Of a stretch of 35,317 bases of DNA, positions 14,483 through 22,826 are shown in pieces. The DNA is from CAYJAD01 sp964371835 (GTDB lineage Bacteria > Desulfobacterota > Desulfovibrionia > Desulfovibrionales > Desulfovibrionaceae): positions 1 to 35,317 of the forward strand of contig CAYJOP010000011.1 of the NCBI GenBank assembly GCA_964371835.1. Direction: 5' to 3'. A model generated the notes under the pieces. That model made no database searches and had not been told where the DNA came from. It saw only the letters and a program-made list of their open reading frames with translations. Position 1 is the first letter of the stretch, and each line of letters starts with the position of its first letter. Both the position numbers and the translations under genes were made by a program.

Positions 14483-15313
14483 TTAATTGTCTGTGCCAGC
14501 ATTAGGAACAAACAAAGGTTGGCCGTACTTATCAACGCCAAAGGTGCCAATAAGTTTTTGCACTTTTTCAGAAACAATCCAATCGATGAAGGCATTGGCG
14601 GCTTTAATGTTGGTGTCAGGGTATTTTTTGGGATTTACAGCAATTACGCCATATTGGTTAAACAAGCTCTTGCTACCTTCACAAACCACAACAAGTTCCA
14701 TTTTAACATTGGAGTCTGTGGAAATTTTTAACCATGTGCCACGGTCGGTAAGTGTATAAGCTTTCTTTTCGTCAGCCATGCTAAGGGTTGCGCCCATGCC
14801 TTGGCCTGATTGCTCATAGTTGGGATTTTTAGCTGGATCAAGCTTTAGTTGTTTCCAGATGTTAACTTCTTTTGTGTGAGTGCCAGACTTGTCACCACGA
14901 GAAACGAAAGGCAATTTTTTGTTTTGAATGGTGGAGAAGGTTTTGCTTAAGTCGTTGTTTTTAGCTATGGGTGTTTTTGGTCCAACAACCACGAAATCAT
15001 TATACATTACAGGTACTCTTTTTACGCCAAAACCTTCTTTAACAAAGGCTTCTTCGCGAGCTCTTGCGTGTACAAGAACGATGGAAACATCGCCGTTTTG
15101 CCCCATGGATATGGCCTCGCCAGTGCCTACTGATACAAATTTAAGATCATAACCTGTATCTTTTTTGAAAAGAGGGGTTAGGTAGTCCAAAAGTCCAGTG
15201 TCAGCAGTGCTAGTGGTGGTTGCCATGCGTAGCACTTTATCGTCAGCGGCTTGAGCAATATTAGCAAATAATGTTGCAGTAATAAGCAATAGTAAGGCTA
15301 GAGTTGATCTCAT
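14483..15313 (-). CDS. tupA: Tungstate ABC transporter, periplasmic binding protein
   Basis: This 276-residue exported protein has a Sec signal peptide cleaved near AQA-ADD (residue 22-23). The mature N-terminus contains ATTTSTADTGLLDYL (31-45); the TTTS motif and flanking residues are the TupA hallmark for oxyanion binding. A second motif, SRGDKSGTHTKE (about 138-149), is also conserved in TupA. GEAISMGQNGDVSIVLVHAR follows the TupA rather than ModA pattern. TupA binds tungstate very tightly in sulfate reducers to supply W-dependent formate dehydrogenases and aldehyde oxidoreductases. The ATG has TAGGAGAA upstream. Confidence 0.95.
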   Translation of the reverse strand: MRSTLALLLLITATLFANIAQAADDKVLRMATTTSTADTGLLDYLTPLFKKDTGYDLKFVSVGTGEAISMGQNGDVSIVLVHARAREEAFVKEGFGVKRVPVMYNDFVVVGPKTPIAKNNDLSKTFSTIQNKKLPFVSRGDKSGTHTKEVNIWKQLKLDPAKNPNYEQSGQGMGATLSMADEKKAYTLTDRGTWLKISTDSNVKMELVVVCEGSKSLFNQYGVIAVNPKKYPDTNIKAANAFIDWIVSEKVQKLIGTFGVDKYGQPLFVPNAGTDN

Positions 15314-15335
15314 AATTTCTCCTAAGTATTGATTG

Positions 15336-15773
15336 TTATATTCTTAGGGTGGCTACATCCCCAACCGATATAATGCCACTCTTTTGAATTTCGGCAAATT
15401 TCATTTCATGAGGCAGTTTGCAAGAATTTTTTGGAATATCACAGTGCTGTTTTGAGGCATAGCAGGGCTTGTGGCGTGTGGAAAATTCTAGTTTAGCTTC
15501 CCCAAGCCTAATTATATCACCGCTTTTATACTGACTGTTGCTCTCAAATAGGCAAATGTTATATCTAAACCTCTTAAAACACAAGCCTTCAATGCCCACT
15601 TCTTGCATCCAGTCAAGTAGTGGCTTTGAGGCAATAACAACGAGTCCATCATCACCAAGCTGGCTGTGATAGTCCTCTGCCATACCTTGGCCTTGTATGA
15701 GCGTTGCGCTCTGGGTAAATGTATCTTTTTGGCCAGCTTGAGCTGCATAGGATATGTGGGTTATTTTATTCAT
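15336..15773 (-). CDS. MOSC-domain protein
   Basis: This 145-residue single-domain protein is of the MOSC (MoCo sulfurase C-terminal) family. It shows FKRFRYNICLFE (about 66-77), then SGDIIRLGEAKLEFSTRHKPC (about 83-103) with the conserved Cys in the KPC motif, and a terminal GIISVGDVATL. MOSC domains bind molybdenum cofactor or carry activated sulfur. Stand-alone short forms occur next to Mo/W transport and cofactor genes in Desulfovibrio relatives. It is the first gene of the tup-moeA block, 22 nt before tupA. No good ribosome-binding site precedes the ATG. Its exact role is unknown. Confidence 0.85.
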   Translation of the reverse strand: MNKITHISYAAQAGQKDTFTQSATLIQGQGMAEDYHSQLGDDGLVVIASKPLLDWMQEVGIEGLCFKRFRYNICLFESNSQYKSGDIIRLGEAKLEFSTRHKPCYASKQHCDIPKNSCKLPHEMKFAEIQKSGIISVGDVATLRI

Positions 15774-15927
15774 AATTATTGGGTGCAGTTGTTAGAAATT
15801 TACCTAAGAACTGCCATTGAATGTTAATAAGATTTGCCCTGTGCTAGCATGCAAATTTTAAGAAGCATTTGTTATGTATAAAAACGAAGTATACAATGCA
15901 CATCAGCAATTCTTAGAGTATAAAAAG

Positions 15928-15980
15928 ACATACTAGTAAGAAAAATTATTATCGTCAAGCCCACAGAAAAAATAGTATGT
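15928..15980 (-). terminator. Possible end-of-cluster hairpin downstream of the APE genes
   Basis: Eight-base arms ACATACTA (15928-15935) and TAGTATGT (15973-15980) can pair across a 37-nt loop. On the minus strand the stem is followed by CTTTTTAT. The long loop makes it a weak terminator candidate. The rest of the 244-nt gap between the pigment cluster and the MOSC gene should hold the promoter of the tungstate block, but I find no clear -35/-10 pair. A GCAGTT/AACTGC inverted pair lies at about 15785-15822. Confidence 0.25.
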
Positions 15981-16017
15981 ATTAATGGATTTTTTTTGAA
16001 CGACTATTGGCTAGTGG

Positions 16018-17223
16018 CTACCAGTCGGCAGGTTTTCCAATGGAGCTGCGTGGTAGGTCAGTACCAAAGTCAAAGCGAGCAGGCTGTTCTTCAATTTTGA
16101 GGTTTTGCTTTACATAATTGCGTAGTTCTTTGCGCATAATATTTTCATCATAGCCCCTTTCAAGAATGATAAAAGCCTTTAGTTGGTAGCCTTCTTCTGG
16201 CCGCATAAGGCGTACAGAACAAGCATTTATGGCCTCATGCGCATTTAATATTTTTTCCACATATTCAGGAAAAACGTTAACACCAGCAACTTGTACGGCA
16301 AAATCCTTGCGTCCCATGGGTAGCAAGTGCCTATCATCTTTCCAATCTATATTGTCTTGCAAAGTAAAATTTTGCACGCTGTTGTCTGGCAAAGTGCGCT
16401 GGACTATATCTGATGAATTTTGCTCATCTGTTTGTTTGAGTCTTGTAAACTGTGGCAACAAACTAAAATGAATCTTTGGGCTAAGCCTACAACACATTAC
16501 CCCCATTTCTGATGAGCCAAAACATTCTATCATCTTAAAGCCTAAGCTTAATAACTGTTCAAAAACTTCTGCTGGCATGGGGGCTGTGCCAGTCATTAAA
16601 AAGCTTTGTCTGCTTTCTATGTTTTCTAGGCGTGCCATATGCCCATAAAGCAGCGGCACACCAATTACCAAATCTTGTTGTTTTATTTGATGAGCAATGG
16701 CTGTTGGCATGGGTGCTTCTAGGCGTATGGGAATTCCTAAGGATAATGGCAGTAAAAGCCCAAAAGTAAAGCCATAAAGGTGATGCAAAGGCGACGTAAC
16801 AAGAGCCCTTTTTCTATTTTGTATAAGTGGAATTATGCCCATGAGTTCTTGGCGCAAATGTGATTCAGGGTGGGTGCAAGGCTTTGGCTTGCCTGTGGAG
16901 CCAGATGTAAAAAATGTAATATTTTCGCGGGTGCTGCGCCATGTTTTGTACATATCTTCTGTGAAATTGCCAAAAGACTCATTTTGTTGAGGAATTACAT
17001 GCTTTAAGTTGAACATATTGGCAAATGTAGCGCAAATTTCATGTACATCTTGCTCTGTGCAATGTGTATTTGCAAAACTTTGCTTTGCAAAGTCTTGTGC
17101 ACTTATCCATGAGTGAGCATGGGTGGTATATTTCCCCTTATGGCTTAGTAATATGGATTGTAAAATATGTAAAAAGGCATCATTATCTAAACGAGCAATA
17201 TTATCTAAAGGAACTGTTTGCAT
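16018..17223 (-). CDS. apeH: Aryl polyene AMP-dependent acyl ligase (ApeH-like)
   Basis: This 401-residue adenylate-forming ligase starts at the ATG at 17223, 2 nt after the upstream stop; longer starts would overlap the previous gene. Seen are the phosphate-binding loop TSGSTGKPK (106-114), CFGSSEMGV, the hinge-region GRKDFAVQVAGVNVFPEYVE, and the C-terminal catalytic Lys in SSIGKPADW (Lys397). It is shorter than acyl-CoA synthetases (500 residues or more), as is typical of APE ligases. In known APE systems the enzyme activates an aromatic acid such as 4-hydroxybenzoate or a hydroxycinnamate and loads it on an ACP. The substrate here cannot be read from sequence. It is the last gene of the cluster. 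Confidence 0.85.
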   Translation of the reverse strand: MQTVPLDNIARLDNDAFLHILQSILLSHKGKYTTHAHSWISAQDFAKQSFANTHCTEQDVHEICATFANMFNLKHVIPQQNESFGNFTEDMYKTWRSTRENITFFTSGSTGKPKPCTHPESHLRQELMGIIPLIQNRKRALVTSPLHHLYGFTFGLLLPLSLGIPIRLEAPMPTAIAHQIKQQDLVIGVPLLYGHMARLENIESRQSFLMTGTAPMPAEVFEQLLSLGFKMIECFGSSEMGVMCCRLSPKIHFSLLPQFTRLKQTDEQNSSDIVQRTLPDNSVQNFTLQDNIDWKDDRHLLPMGRKDFAVQVAGVNVFPEYVEKILNAHEAINACSVRLMRPEEGYQLKAFIILERGYDENIMRKELRNYVKQNLKIEEQPARFDFGTDLPRSSIGKPADW

Positions 17224-17225
17224 TT

Positions 17226-18011
17226 TTAGCTCTCGATATGGATTGTCGCACATACTTGCGTATGCTGACTTGTGCATGAGATGTCTTGATTTTGGCTGTT
17301 TTCAATGGCCATCATGGTGGTAAGTGCGTGGTAAAGCGGAGTTTCCCTCATAAGTGGTGATTGTTCAGTCACTAGGTCAGAACTAGTTTTGACTGTCCAA
17401 CTTGTTGAAATTTTGGGTAAATTTTCATCTTCCTTACCCACAATAAAAAATATAGCCCCTTCTGCCAATTGCAAATTTTCAGCAGAGCATATTTTTGTAA
17501 AACGCTGATCTACTTCATCCATACAGCCAACTAGCACAAATTCTGCTCGATTAGAGTGAATAAGTGTGCTTGCAGTTTGCAATGCTCCTGCAAAGGACAG
17601 TGAAAATTGCGTTACAGTGTGACATGGACCTTGTAAATTAAGGTATAGGCTGAGTAATCCTGCACCCATATTGTTAACGGCGTGGGAAAAAGCGGTGGGC
17701 GAAGAAAGCCTTGGTTCAGCATCTAAGATGGAGTTCATAAAGTCAAAGCTCATTTGAATGCCAGCGTAAGCTGTTCCAACAACTAAGCCCGTTTCTTGAT
17801 TAAAAGGAATGGCTTGAAGTGCTTTTACCCCAGCAAGCAAGCCCATGCGTGCATAACGGGGTATACGGCGTAATGGTATTTTGGGAAAGAGCGCACTTAA
17901 CTCTGCATTTTGCTCATCACCAAAAGCTGGACACAAATCTTGGATATTACTGTTTGGTATATTATGCACCGCACTCATGCCATAAATGCTAATACAAGGG
18001 GTTTTACTCAT
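17226..18011 (-). CDS. apeC: Ketosynthase-like protein without catalytic Cys (ApeC-like, chain-length-factor type)
   Basis: This 261-residue protein matches only part of a ketosynthase (PF13723-like). Its segment GPCHTVTQFSLSFAGAL (128-144) aligns without gaps to GPALTIANACTSGADAI of the adjacent full-length ketosynthase; Ser137 falls exactly where the catalytic Cys165 should be. The C-terminal half with the catalytic His residues is absent. The N-terminal segment has RMGLLAGVKAL and TGLVVGTAYAG, as in KS folds. In APE systems ApeC pairs with a ketosynthase as a chain-length-factor-like partner. The 8-nt overlap with the ketosynthase gene upstream supports such a pair here. It is unlikely to condense on its own. 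Confidence 0.85.
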   Translation of the reverse strand: MSKTPCISIYGMSAVHNIPNSNIQDLCPAFGDEQNAELSALFPKIPLRRIPRYARMGLLAGVKALQAIPFNQETGLVVGTAYAGIQMSFDFMNSILDAEPRLSSPTAFSHAVNNMGAGLLSLYLNLQGPCHTVTQFSLSFAGALQTASTLIHSNRAEFVLVGCMDEVDQRFTKICSAENLQLAEGAIFFIVGKEDENLPKISTSWTVKTSSDLVTEQSPLMRETPLYHALTTMMAIENSQNQDISCTSQHTQVCATIHIES

Positions 18012-19218
18012 GATCTGCTCCCTTTAAAACAAGGGCTGCGTTGCTACCCCCAAATCCTAAAGAAGTAGAAAGAGCGTATTGTTTTTCTAATTTTGTATCT
18101 TGCTGTGTGGGAACAAGGTTAATTTCAGGGTCGGCACTTTCAAAGCCTAATGTGGTTGGAACATTTTTTTGCTGCAAGGCCAAAAGGCAAAATATGGCTT
18201 CCACAGCACCTGCTGCACCTAGTGTGTGACCAGTAATGCTTTTGCTACCCCAAATTGGAATATTTCCCATATGTTGCTTAAAAAATTTGCCTTCCACTTT
18301 ATCATTTTCCTTAGTGGCTGTGCCGTGAGCATTGACAAAGGCCAATTCTTCACTTGTGATATTTGCTTGTTTTAAGGCATGGCTAATTGCCATGTGAAGT
18401 CCCCTTGCTTCTGGGTGCGGAGCTGTAAAGTGATGCGCATCAGCGCAAGTACCATAACCTGCAATATATCCAAGTGGTTTTACCCCTCTTGCAAGGGCGT
18501 GTTCTGTTTTTTCAAGTATGACAACGCCAGCACCTTCACCAAGGTTTAAGCCTTGCCTATTGCCATCAAATGGGCGACACAATTCTTTGCTGTAAATCAT
18601 TAGCCTTGCAAAACCAGTGTGTGGAACAAGGCTTAGCGCATCTGCGCCACCGCAAATAACGGTTGAACACTGGCCTTGTAAAATCATGTCCATGCCAAGA
18701 CCAATGGCGTCTGCACCAGAAGTACAAGCATTGGCAATAGTTAAGGCTGGGCCATGAGTTTGGTATTTTTGCGAGATGGACAAAGCAAGGTTTGAATTAA
18801 AATAATTATCTATATCTTGGGGCAAACCAGATGATGAGATATTGGCAGTGTGGATTTGCTCGCGCAAGGCTTTGTAACCATTTAAGAAGTGTAATGCACT
18901 TCCAGCAGTTGTCCCCATAACAACAGCACAAGAGCTTTTGTAGTTTTCATCTGAAATTATTTCAGCTTGCACAAGAGCTTGTTCCACTGCAAAAAGCGCA
19001 AGGTCCAAAGTATCTCTTGCTGAAAATTTTCTATTATTACCAAATGCTTTGTCAGGAGCAGCAAAAAAAGGATGCGGCAAGGACAATTCATGTAATTTTT
19101 TTGCATCACTAAGTGTGGTTTTAGTATGCAAAAGTTTTTTTACATCTGTCCCAGCTGCACAAACACAGCCCATACCACTAACGCAAATGGGGAGATAGTT
19201 TTTTTGCTGCATTGACAT
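18004..19218 (-). CDS. 3-oxoacyl-ACP synthase (ketosynthase) of the APE cluster, partner of the ApeC-like protein
   Basis: This 404-residue ketosynthase has an intact catalytic triad: Cys165 in NACTSG, His298 in NAHGTAT and His331 in TGHTLGAAG. The GH-T-LGAAG form is FabF-like. It catalyses decarboxylative condensation of malonyl-ACP with the growing polyene chain. Its end overlaps the ApeC-like gene by 8 nt, consistent with a stoichiometric heterodimer like the ApeO-ApeC complex; I therefore favour ApeO but cannot exclude ApeR. The ATG follows the ACP stop by 6 nt without a strong ribosome-binding site, implying coupling. Confidence 0.92.
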   Translation of the reverse strand: MSMQQKNYLPICVSGMGCVCAAGTDVKKLLHTKTTLSDAKKLHELSLPHPFFAAPDKAFGNNRKFSARDTLDLALFAVEQALVQAEIISDENYKSSCAVVMGTTAGSALHFLNGYKALREQIHTANISSSGLPQDIDNYFNSNLALSISQKYQTHGPALTIANACTSGADAIGLGMDMILQGQCSTVICGGADALSLVPHTGFARLMIYSKELCRPFDGNRQGLNLGEGAGVVILEKTEHALARGVKPLGYIAGYGTCADAHHFTAPHPEARGLHMAISHALKQANITSEELAFVNAHGTATKENDKVEGKFFKQHMGNIPIWGSKSITGHTLGAAGAVEAIFCLLALQQKNVPTTLGFESADPEINLVPTQQDTKLEKQYALSTSLGFGGSNAALVLKGADHE

Positions 19219-19224
19219 AATTAT

Positions 19225-19497
19225 TTAGCTTTGCGTCTTTTGGGCATCAAGAATATAATCAGCAAGCACTGCAACAGATATGAATACTTCGCGTGCAGTT
19301 TCTGAATCTTCGATAATAACTTTGTAATTTTTTTCAAGCATTACTACTAGTTCAACGGCATCGAGTGAGTCTAAGCCAAGGCCTTCTTCGCTAAAAAGTA
19401 TCATGTCATCAGTAATATCTTCTGCTTTAACACCTTCGATATTAAGAGTTTCCACAATGTCCTGTTTTAATTTTTCCCTACATTCTTGTACTGTCAT
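19225..19497 (-). CDS. Acyl carrier protein (APE cluster, second ACP)
   Basis: This 90-residue acidic protein has the phosphopantetheine attachment motif GLGLDSLDAVEL, with Ser44. The following helix VVMLEKNYKVII is as in type II ACPs. The chosen ATG at 19497 overlaps the upstream acyltransferase gene by 20 nt; a TTG at 19515 would overlap more. With the ACP at 27449 it gives the cluster two carriers, matching the ApeE/ApeF pair of known APE clusters. Which carrier receives the aryl starter and which the malonyl extender cannot be told from sequence. Confidence 0.93.
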   Translation of the reverse strand: MTVQECREKLKQDIVETLNIEGVKAEDITDDMILFSEEGLGLDSLDAVELVVMLEKNYKVIIEDSETAREVFISVAVLADYILDAQKTQS

Positions 19498-20386
19498 TGT
19501 TATCCCACATGTCAAAAAAGTTAAAAAAGTGATATGGGTATTTTTGCACCATATCTTCCATCATATTAGCAAAATGCTGGAGATGCTTGTGCAATTCTCC
19601 GTTGTTTCTACGCAAGTTGCGTGGTGGTTTTGTAAGTTCTGTTTTTACTCCACAAACTTTTCCATCAATTAACACGCTAAAACTTATAATCAGCGGAACT
19701 TGGGTTATGGATGCTAATAAAAATGCCGTCGTTGGTAAATATATTTTGTCGCCTAAAAAATCAACTTGCAAACCTTTGTCTGTGGTTTCAGTAATTCTGT
19801 CACCAGCAATGCACACAATTTCTTTACGTTGCAAAGCAGCAGCAATGGCAAATGATGCATCCGTGCCATGACGTGAGTTTATGAGCTTAATAGCATGCTT
19901 ACCTTTTTGCTCATTATGTTCAAAATAATGTTTGTCTGAATCATCTTCGCTAATCCACTGCACAATATTTATGGGGCGGTCAAACTCCTCAATACCTGCA
20001 AGGCCAAGCTGCCACGCACCAATATGGCCTGTGAGAATTATGCAACCAGAGTCTGGAGTTAGCTCATGTTTAATAAACTCTCTGGAATCAGATGTAGTGG
20101 CAACAATTTTTTTGCCTAAAATGCCAGTAATAATACGTTCAAGCAAACCTTCGGCAAAACAAAGGTATAGTTTATAACAATGTTTCCATCTAGTAAAGCC
20201 CTCGTCCATGGGGAATCGGCGTTTAAGATACGGGTAACAACGCTTGCGTACAGAAGGTAGCAAGGCGTAATAAAATACCACAAAACGCAAAATAATTTTT
20301 GCTACAATTACAAGGCGCAAACGTACCATAAGGTAAAAAATTTCATGCTGTAAGCGAGAGCCAAGGCTTTTTCCTGTATTATTCAT
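19478..20386 (-). CDS. LpxL/HtrB-like lipid acyltransferase
   Basis: This 302-residue protein of the lysophospholipid/lipid A acyltransferase family (PF03279-like) has a hydrophobic N-terminus (about 15-45), TGHIGAWQLG (119-128), CIAGDRI, VDFLGDKIYLPTTAFLLA and a terminal PYHFFNFFDMW, all in family order. The catalytic HX4D/E motif reads HX4Q here (His121...Gln126), so activity may be altered or use another acid. In APE and flexirubin clusters such acyltransferases link the pigment to a lipid. Here it is a separate gene overlapping the GT2 gene by 8 nt. It could acylate a glycosylated lipid anchor made by that GT2; this is inferred. Confidence 0.85.
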   Translation of the reverse strand: MNNTGKSLGSRLQHEIFYLMVRLRLVIVAKIILRFVVFYYALLPSVRKRCYPYLKRRFPMDEGFTRWKHCYKLYLCFAEGLLERIITGILGKKIVATTSDSREFIKHELTPDSGCIILTGHIGAWQLGLAGIEEFDRPINIVQWISEDDSDKHYFEHNEQKGKHAIKLINSRHGTDASFAIAAALQRKEIVCIAGDRITETTDKGLQVDFLGDKIYLPTTAFLLASITQVPLIISFSVLIDGKVCGVKTELTKPPRNLRRNNGELHKHLQHFANMMEDMVQKYPYHFFNFFDMWDNNDSTRM

Positions 20387-21560
20387 AATATTTTTTGTTT
20401 TGTTTATTTATGTAATATGAAAGGGTTAAAACAATACCTGCCATCACAACACCCACCACAGGGGCAAGGGCAATGGCACCTAATATCCAATCTAAAATTC
20501 TTTGCCAAACTTCATAACCAATTGTTTTTATAGAAAATTCTGCTAACCACTCTCCGTTGCGTATTCTGTAACCAACTAACACGCATATGCCCGGTAAAAA
20601 TGGCGGCCAGCTGAGGGGGATTATAGCAAGTGCGCATAAACGATTAAGATGCCATTTTTGGATTAAAAAAAGCAAAATTATGCTTTGAAAACCCAGAATT
20701 GGCAAGGTGCAAACAGTAAGTGCCACTGCTGCAGACAAGCTTAAATTCAAAGGAGTTGAATTTTTAAGTAGTAATTTAAGAGATTGTAATGGTGAGAGCA
20801 GTGAAATGTTGCCCTCCATATCCAAGGAGTGATGCTTAAATGGAATGGGAACTAAGGCCCTAATGGTTAGGCGTGTGTTAAGCACGCTAATACGAGTGTT
20901 GTCGGCAAATGATTTAAAGTGTGATACACGTTCGTGAACTTTTTGATAAAGCACTCGTATTGGTATGTCATTTATGGCAAAACCTGCCCAAGCAGCCTGC
21001 ACAAGAACTTCTACTTCAAATGAGTAGCGGTTTTCTTTAAGCTGTAAACAAGACAAGGCTTGCAGTGGATAGGCCCGAAAGCCGCTTTGCATGTCAGCAA
21101 CCCTTGTGCCCGTTTGAACAAACATCCAAAACTCAGAAAATGCTCGCCCAAAACGTGATGATTTTGGCACATTGTCTGTGGCAAAATCCCTTGCGCCAAC
21201 AAAAAATGCATGGGGTGCATTTTGTATGGCCTGCAAAAAAAGATGAATGTCTTCAGGGTAATGTTGATTGTCAGCATCAAGGCTTATCATATGCGTAAAA
21301 CCTTTTTCTAAAAGATTTTTAGCAGCTTCACGCAAGGCAAAGCCCTTCCCCATATTTTGGGGCAAGCTTAGGCAATGCACTTCAAGGCCTTGCACTTGGT
21401 CAAGGCCACCATCGGTTGAGCCATCATCTATAATCCAAACTTCGGTGCAAATGGCAGTTCTTTGAGCTAAAGCTCTTTCGGCAACCTGCCTTATGGTGCT
21501 TGCATGATTATACAATGGTATAACAACGGCAGCCTTAATGTTTGAGGAACCATCTAACAT
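20379..21560 (-). CDS. GT2 glycosyltransferase with C-terminal membrane (DUF2062-like) domain
   Basis: This 393-residue protein starts at the ATG at 21560 in a TAATG overlap with the thioesterase stop. The N-terminal GT-A domain (about 10-240) shows VVIPLYNH, DDGSTD (45-50), GKGFALREA and SLDADNQHYPED (93-104), where the DAD motif binds metal and nucleotide sugar. MQSGFRAYP follows. The C-terminal third (about 265-385) has membrane segments and resembles DUF2062. It probably transfers a sugar to the pigment or its lipid anchor at the inner membrane. Fused or adjacent glycosyltransferase/acyltransferase pairs are standard in APE and flexirubin clusters (ApeJ-type). Donor and acceptor are unknown. 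Confidence 0.87.
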   Translation of the reverse strand: MLDGSSNIKAAVVIPLYNHASTIRQVAERALAQRTAICTEVWIIDDGSTDGGLDQVQGLEVHCLSLPQNMGKGFALREAAKNLLEKGFTHMISLDADNQHYPEDIHLFLQAIQNAPHAFFVGARDFATDNVPKSSRFGRAFSEFWMFVQTGTRVADMQSGFRAYPLQALSCLQLKENRYSFEVEVLVQAAWAGFAINDIPIRVLYQKVHERVSHFKSFADNTRISVLNTRLTIRALVPIPFKHHSLDMEGNISLLSPLQSLKLLLKNSTPLNLSLSAAVALTVCTLPILGFQSIILLFLIQKWHLNRLCALAIIPLSWPPFLPGICVLVGYRIRNGEWLAEFSIKTIGYEVWQRILDWILGAIALAPVVGVVMAGIVLTLSYYINKQNKKYYE

Positions 21561-22009
21561 TAAACTAAACCCTGCGCCCAGTGCATACAAAAATCTTTAT
21601 AAAAAGCTGGTGATTCCAAAAGAAGATTGCCTTTAAGGTCAAGCATGAGCTGTACGGTATGGCCCTTGGTGTGGCAGCGTTCATCCATGTCAAGTATGCG
21701 GTATTCAAATTCAAGCAAGGCGGCTTCATTCCATAAGAGGCTTGATTCTATGATATATGTTTTATTGTAAAGCAAGGGCAAGGAAAAATCTAAGCTGAAT
21801 GTTTTCAAAGGTATGGCCACATTGTTGCCATAGAAATCTAAGTAGCTGATATTATAATGACTACCCATGTCTTCACGCCCGTCTTCAAGCCATGAAGCAT
21901 AACGCCCATGCCACATGTATTGTATTTGATCTACTTCATCAAAGCGCACACGCCTGCTTATGCGCCGCACCAAGGGAGGGTGGGCACGATGTTCTGGACG
22001 CTTTCTCAT
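21560..22009 (-). CDS. apeK: Hotdog-fold acyl thioesterase (ApeK-like)
   Basis: This 149-residue 4HBT/YbgC-type thioesterase has the signature VRFDEVDQIQYMWHGRYASWLEDGRED (21-47), including the Asp27 and His34 region that forms the active site in 4-hydroxybenzoyl-CoA thioesterase relatives. In APE pathways ApeK hydrolyses thioesters, either releasing product or clearing mis-primed carriers. The start overlaps the dehydratase stop (ATGA) and is preceded by GGGGAAG. It is tightly packed with flanking genes (1-nt overlap downstream). Confidence 0.87.
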   Translation of the reverse strand: MRKRPEHRAHPPLVRRISRRVRFDEVDQIQYMWHGRYASWLEDGREDMGSHYNISYLDFYGNNVAIPLKTFSLDFSLPLLYNKTYIIESSLLWNEAALLEFEYRILDMDERCHTKGHTVQLMLDLKGNLLLESPAFYKDFCMHWAQGLV

Positions 22010-22374
22010 TGAACTTCCCCTTGCCAGCGAAACTTCGCAGACAAAACATCTTCAACCATGATGGTGCAATCCCATGAATTTTCAGCTTTTTGTATAACAA
22101 TGCACTCAATGTTGCTCTTAGGGTCAATGGGTGCGGTAAACTTAGCTTGACTAATTTCTTTTAAGCTAATGTTTTTACCTGTAATTTCAGCCACTGTAAC
22201 TTCAGATATGAGCACTTGCATAACTCCTGGCATGATGGGTTTATCAGGAAAATGCCCTTGAAAACCGATAAAATCTTCTGATATAAGGAAAGATTTACTC
22301 CACTTATTGTCCTCAAGTTTGTATACAGGTTTACTGCATTCCATAAGAATTTTGCGCAAATTTACTTTTTCCAT
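22006..22374 (-). CDS. apeI: Hotdog-fold 3-hydroxyacyl-ACP dehydratase (ApeI-like)
   Basis: This 122-residue single hotdog protein has FQGHFPDKPIMPGVMQV (38-54), the FabA/FabZ dehydratase motif with active-site His41, then SLKEISQAKFTAPIDPKSNI. It removes water from 3-hydroxyacyl-ACP to create each conjugated double bond. It is one of two dehydratases here; the other, at 25798, lacks the GHFP motif. In APE systems ApeI and ApeP act as a pair. Starts by TAATG overlap with a GAGG ribosome-binding site. Confidence 0.88.
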   Translation of the reverse strand: MEKVNLRKILMECSKPVYKLEDNKWSKSFLISEDFIGFQGHFPDKPIMPGVMQVLISEVTVAEITGKNISLKEISQAKFTAPIDPKSNIECIVIQKAENSWDCTIMVEDVLSAKFRWQGEVQ

Positions 22375-22826
22375 TAGTTTTCCTCAATGCGTATGCTGAC
22401 ATCATTATTTATATGTCTAAAGTTGTGTATTTTATTATTTTGTACAGTTTTTTCCCAATGTTCTGGTAATGCATTTTGTGGCTCTAGGATATGCGCAATC
22501 ATTAAGGCACTATTGTCTGCAACTTGTTGCATACTAAAGCTAGGTATTCCTTGCTCAAGCGCACATGTTAAACTCTTGTTATTATATGTACATTTAGCAA
22601 ATCTCTTGCCTTGTAAAAACACTAAGCCCAGTTGAATTTCATGGCTAGCAAGGTTTTGCTCAAGTCCTGCCAAAAAGGGAATATCCGTTCCATCTTGGGT
22701 GTACCAAATAGTGTAGGCCTTAGAGCTTATTTCACGCGGTAAGCTCACAGGATAATTGCGAGCCACAGAGCAAGCTGAACAAAGAGCGCAAATAAGGCAA
22801 GATATTAATATTATAATTTTTTTCAT
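22374..22826 (-). CDS. apeN: Lipoprotein of the APE cluster (DUF3261-like, ApeN-type)
   Basis: This 150-residue lipoprotein starts at the ATG at 22826, overlapping the exporter stop (ATGA); a longer frame to 22958 lies inside the exporter gene. A type II signal peptide with lipobox C-S-A-C places lipidated Cys at about 20. The mature part has beta-rich segments such as AYTIWYTQDG, IQLGLVFLQGKRFAKCTYNN, and a C-terminal half mentioning IRIEE. Position directly after the MMPL exporter and size match ApeN-type DUF3261 lipoproteins. A role in receiving pigment at the outer membrane with the LolA-like protein is inferred. Confidence 0.7.
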   Translation of the reverse strand: MKKIIILISCLICALCSACSVARNYPVSLPREISSKAYTIWYTQDGTDIPFLAGLEQNLASHEIQLGLVFLQGKRFAKCTYNNKSLTCALEQGIPSFSMQQVADNSALMIAHILEPQNALPEHWEKTVQNNKIHNFRHINNDVSIRIEEN

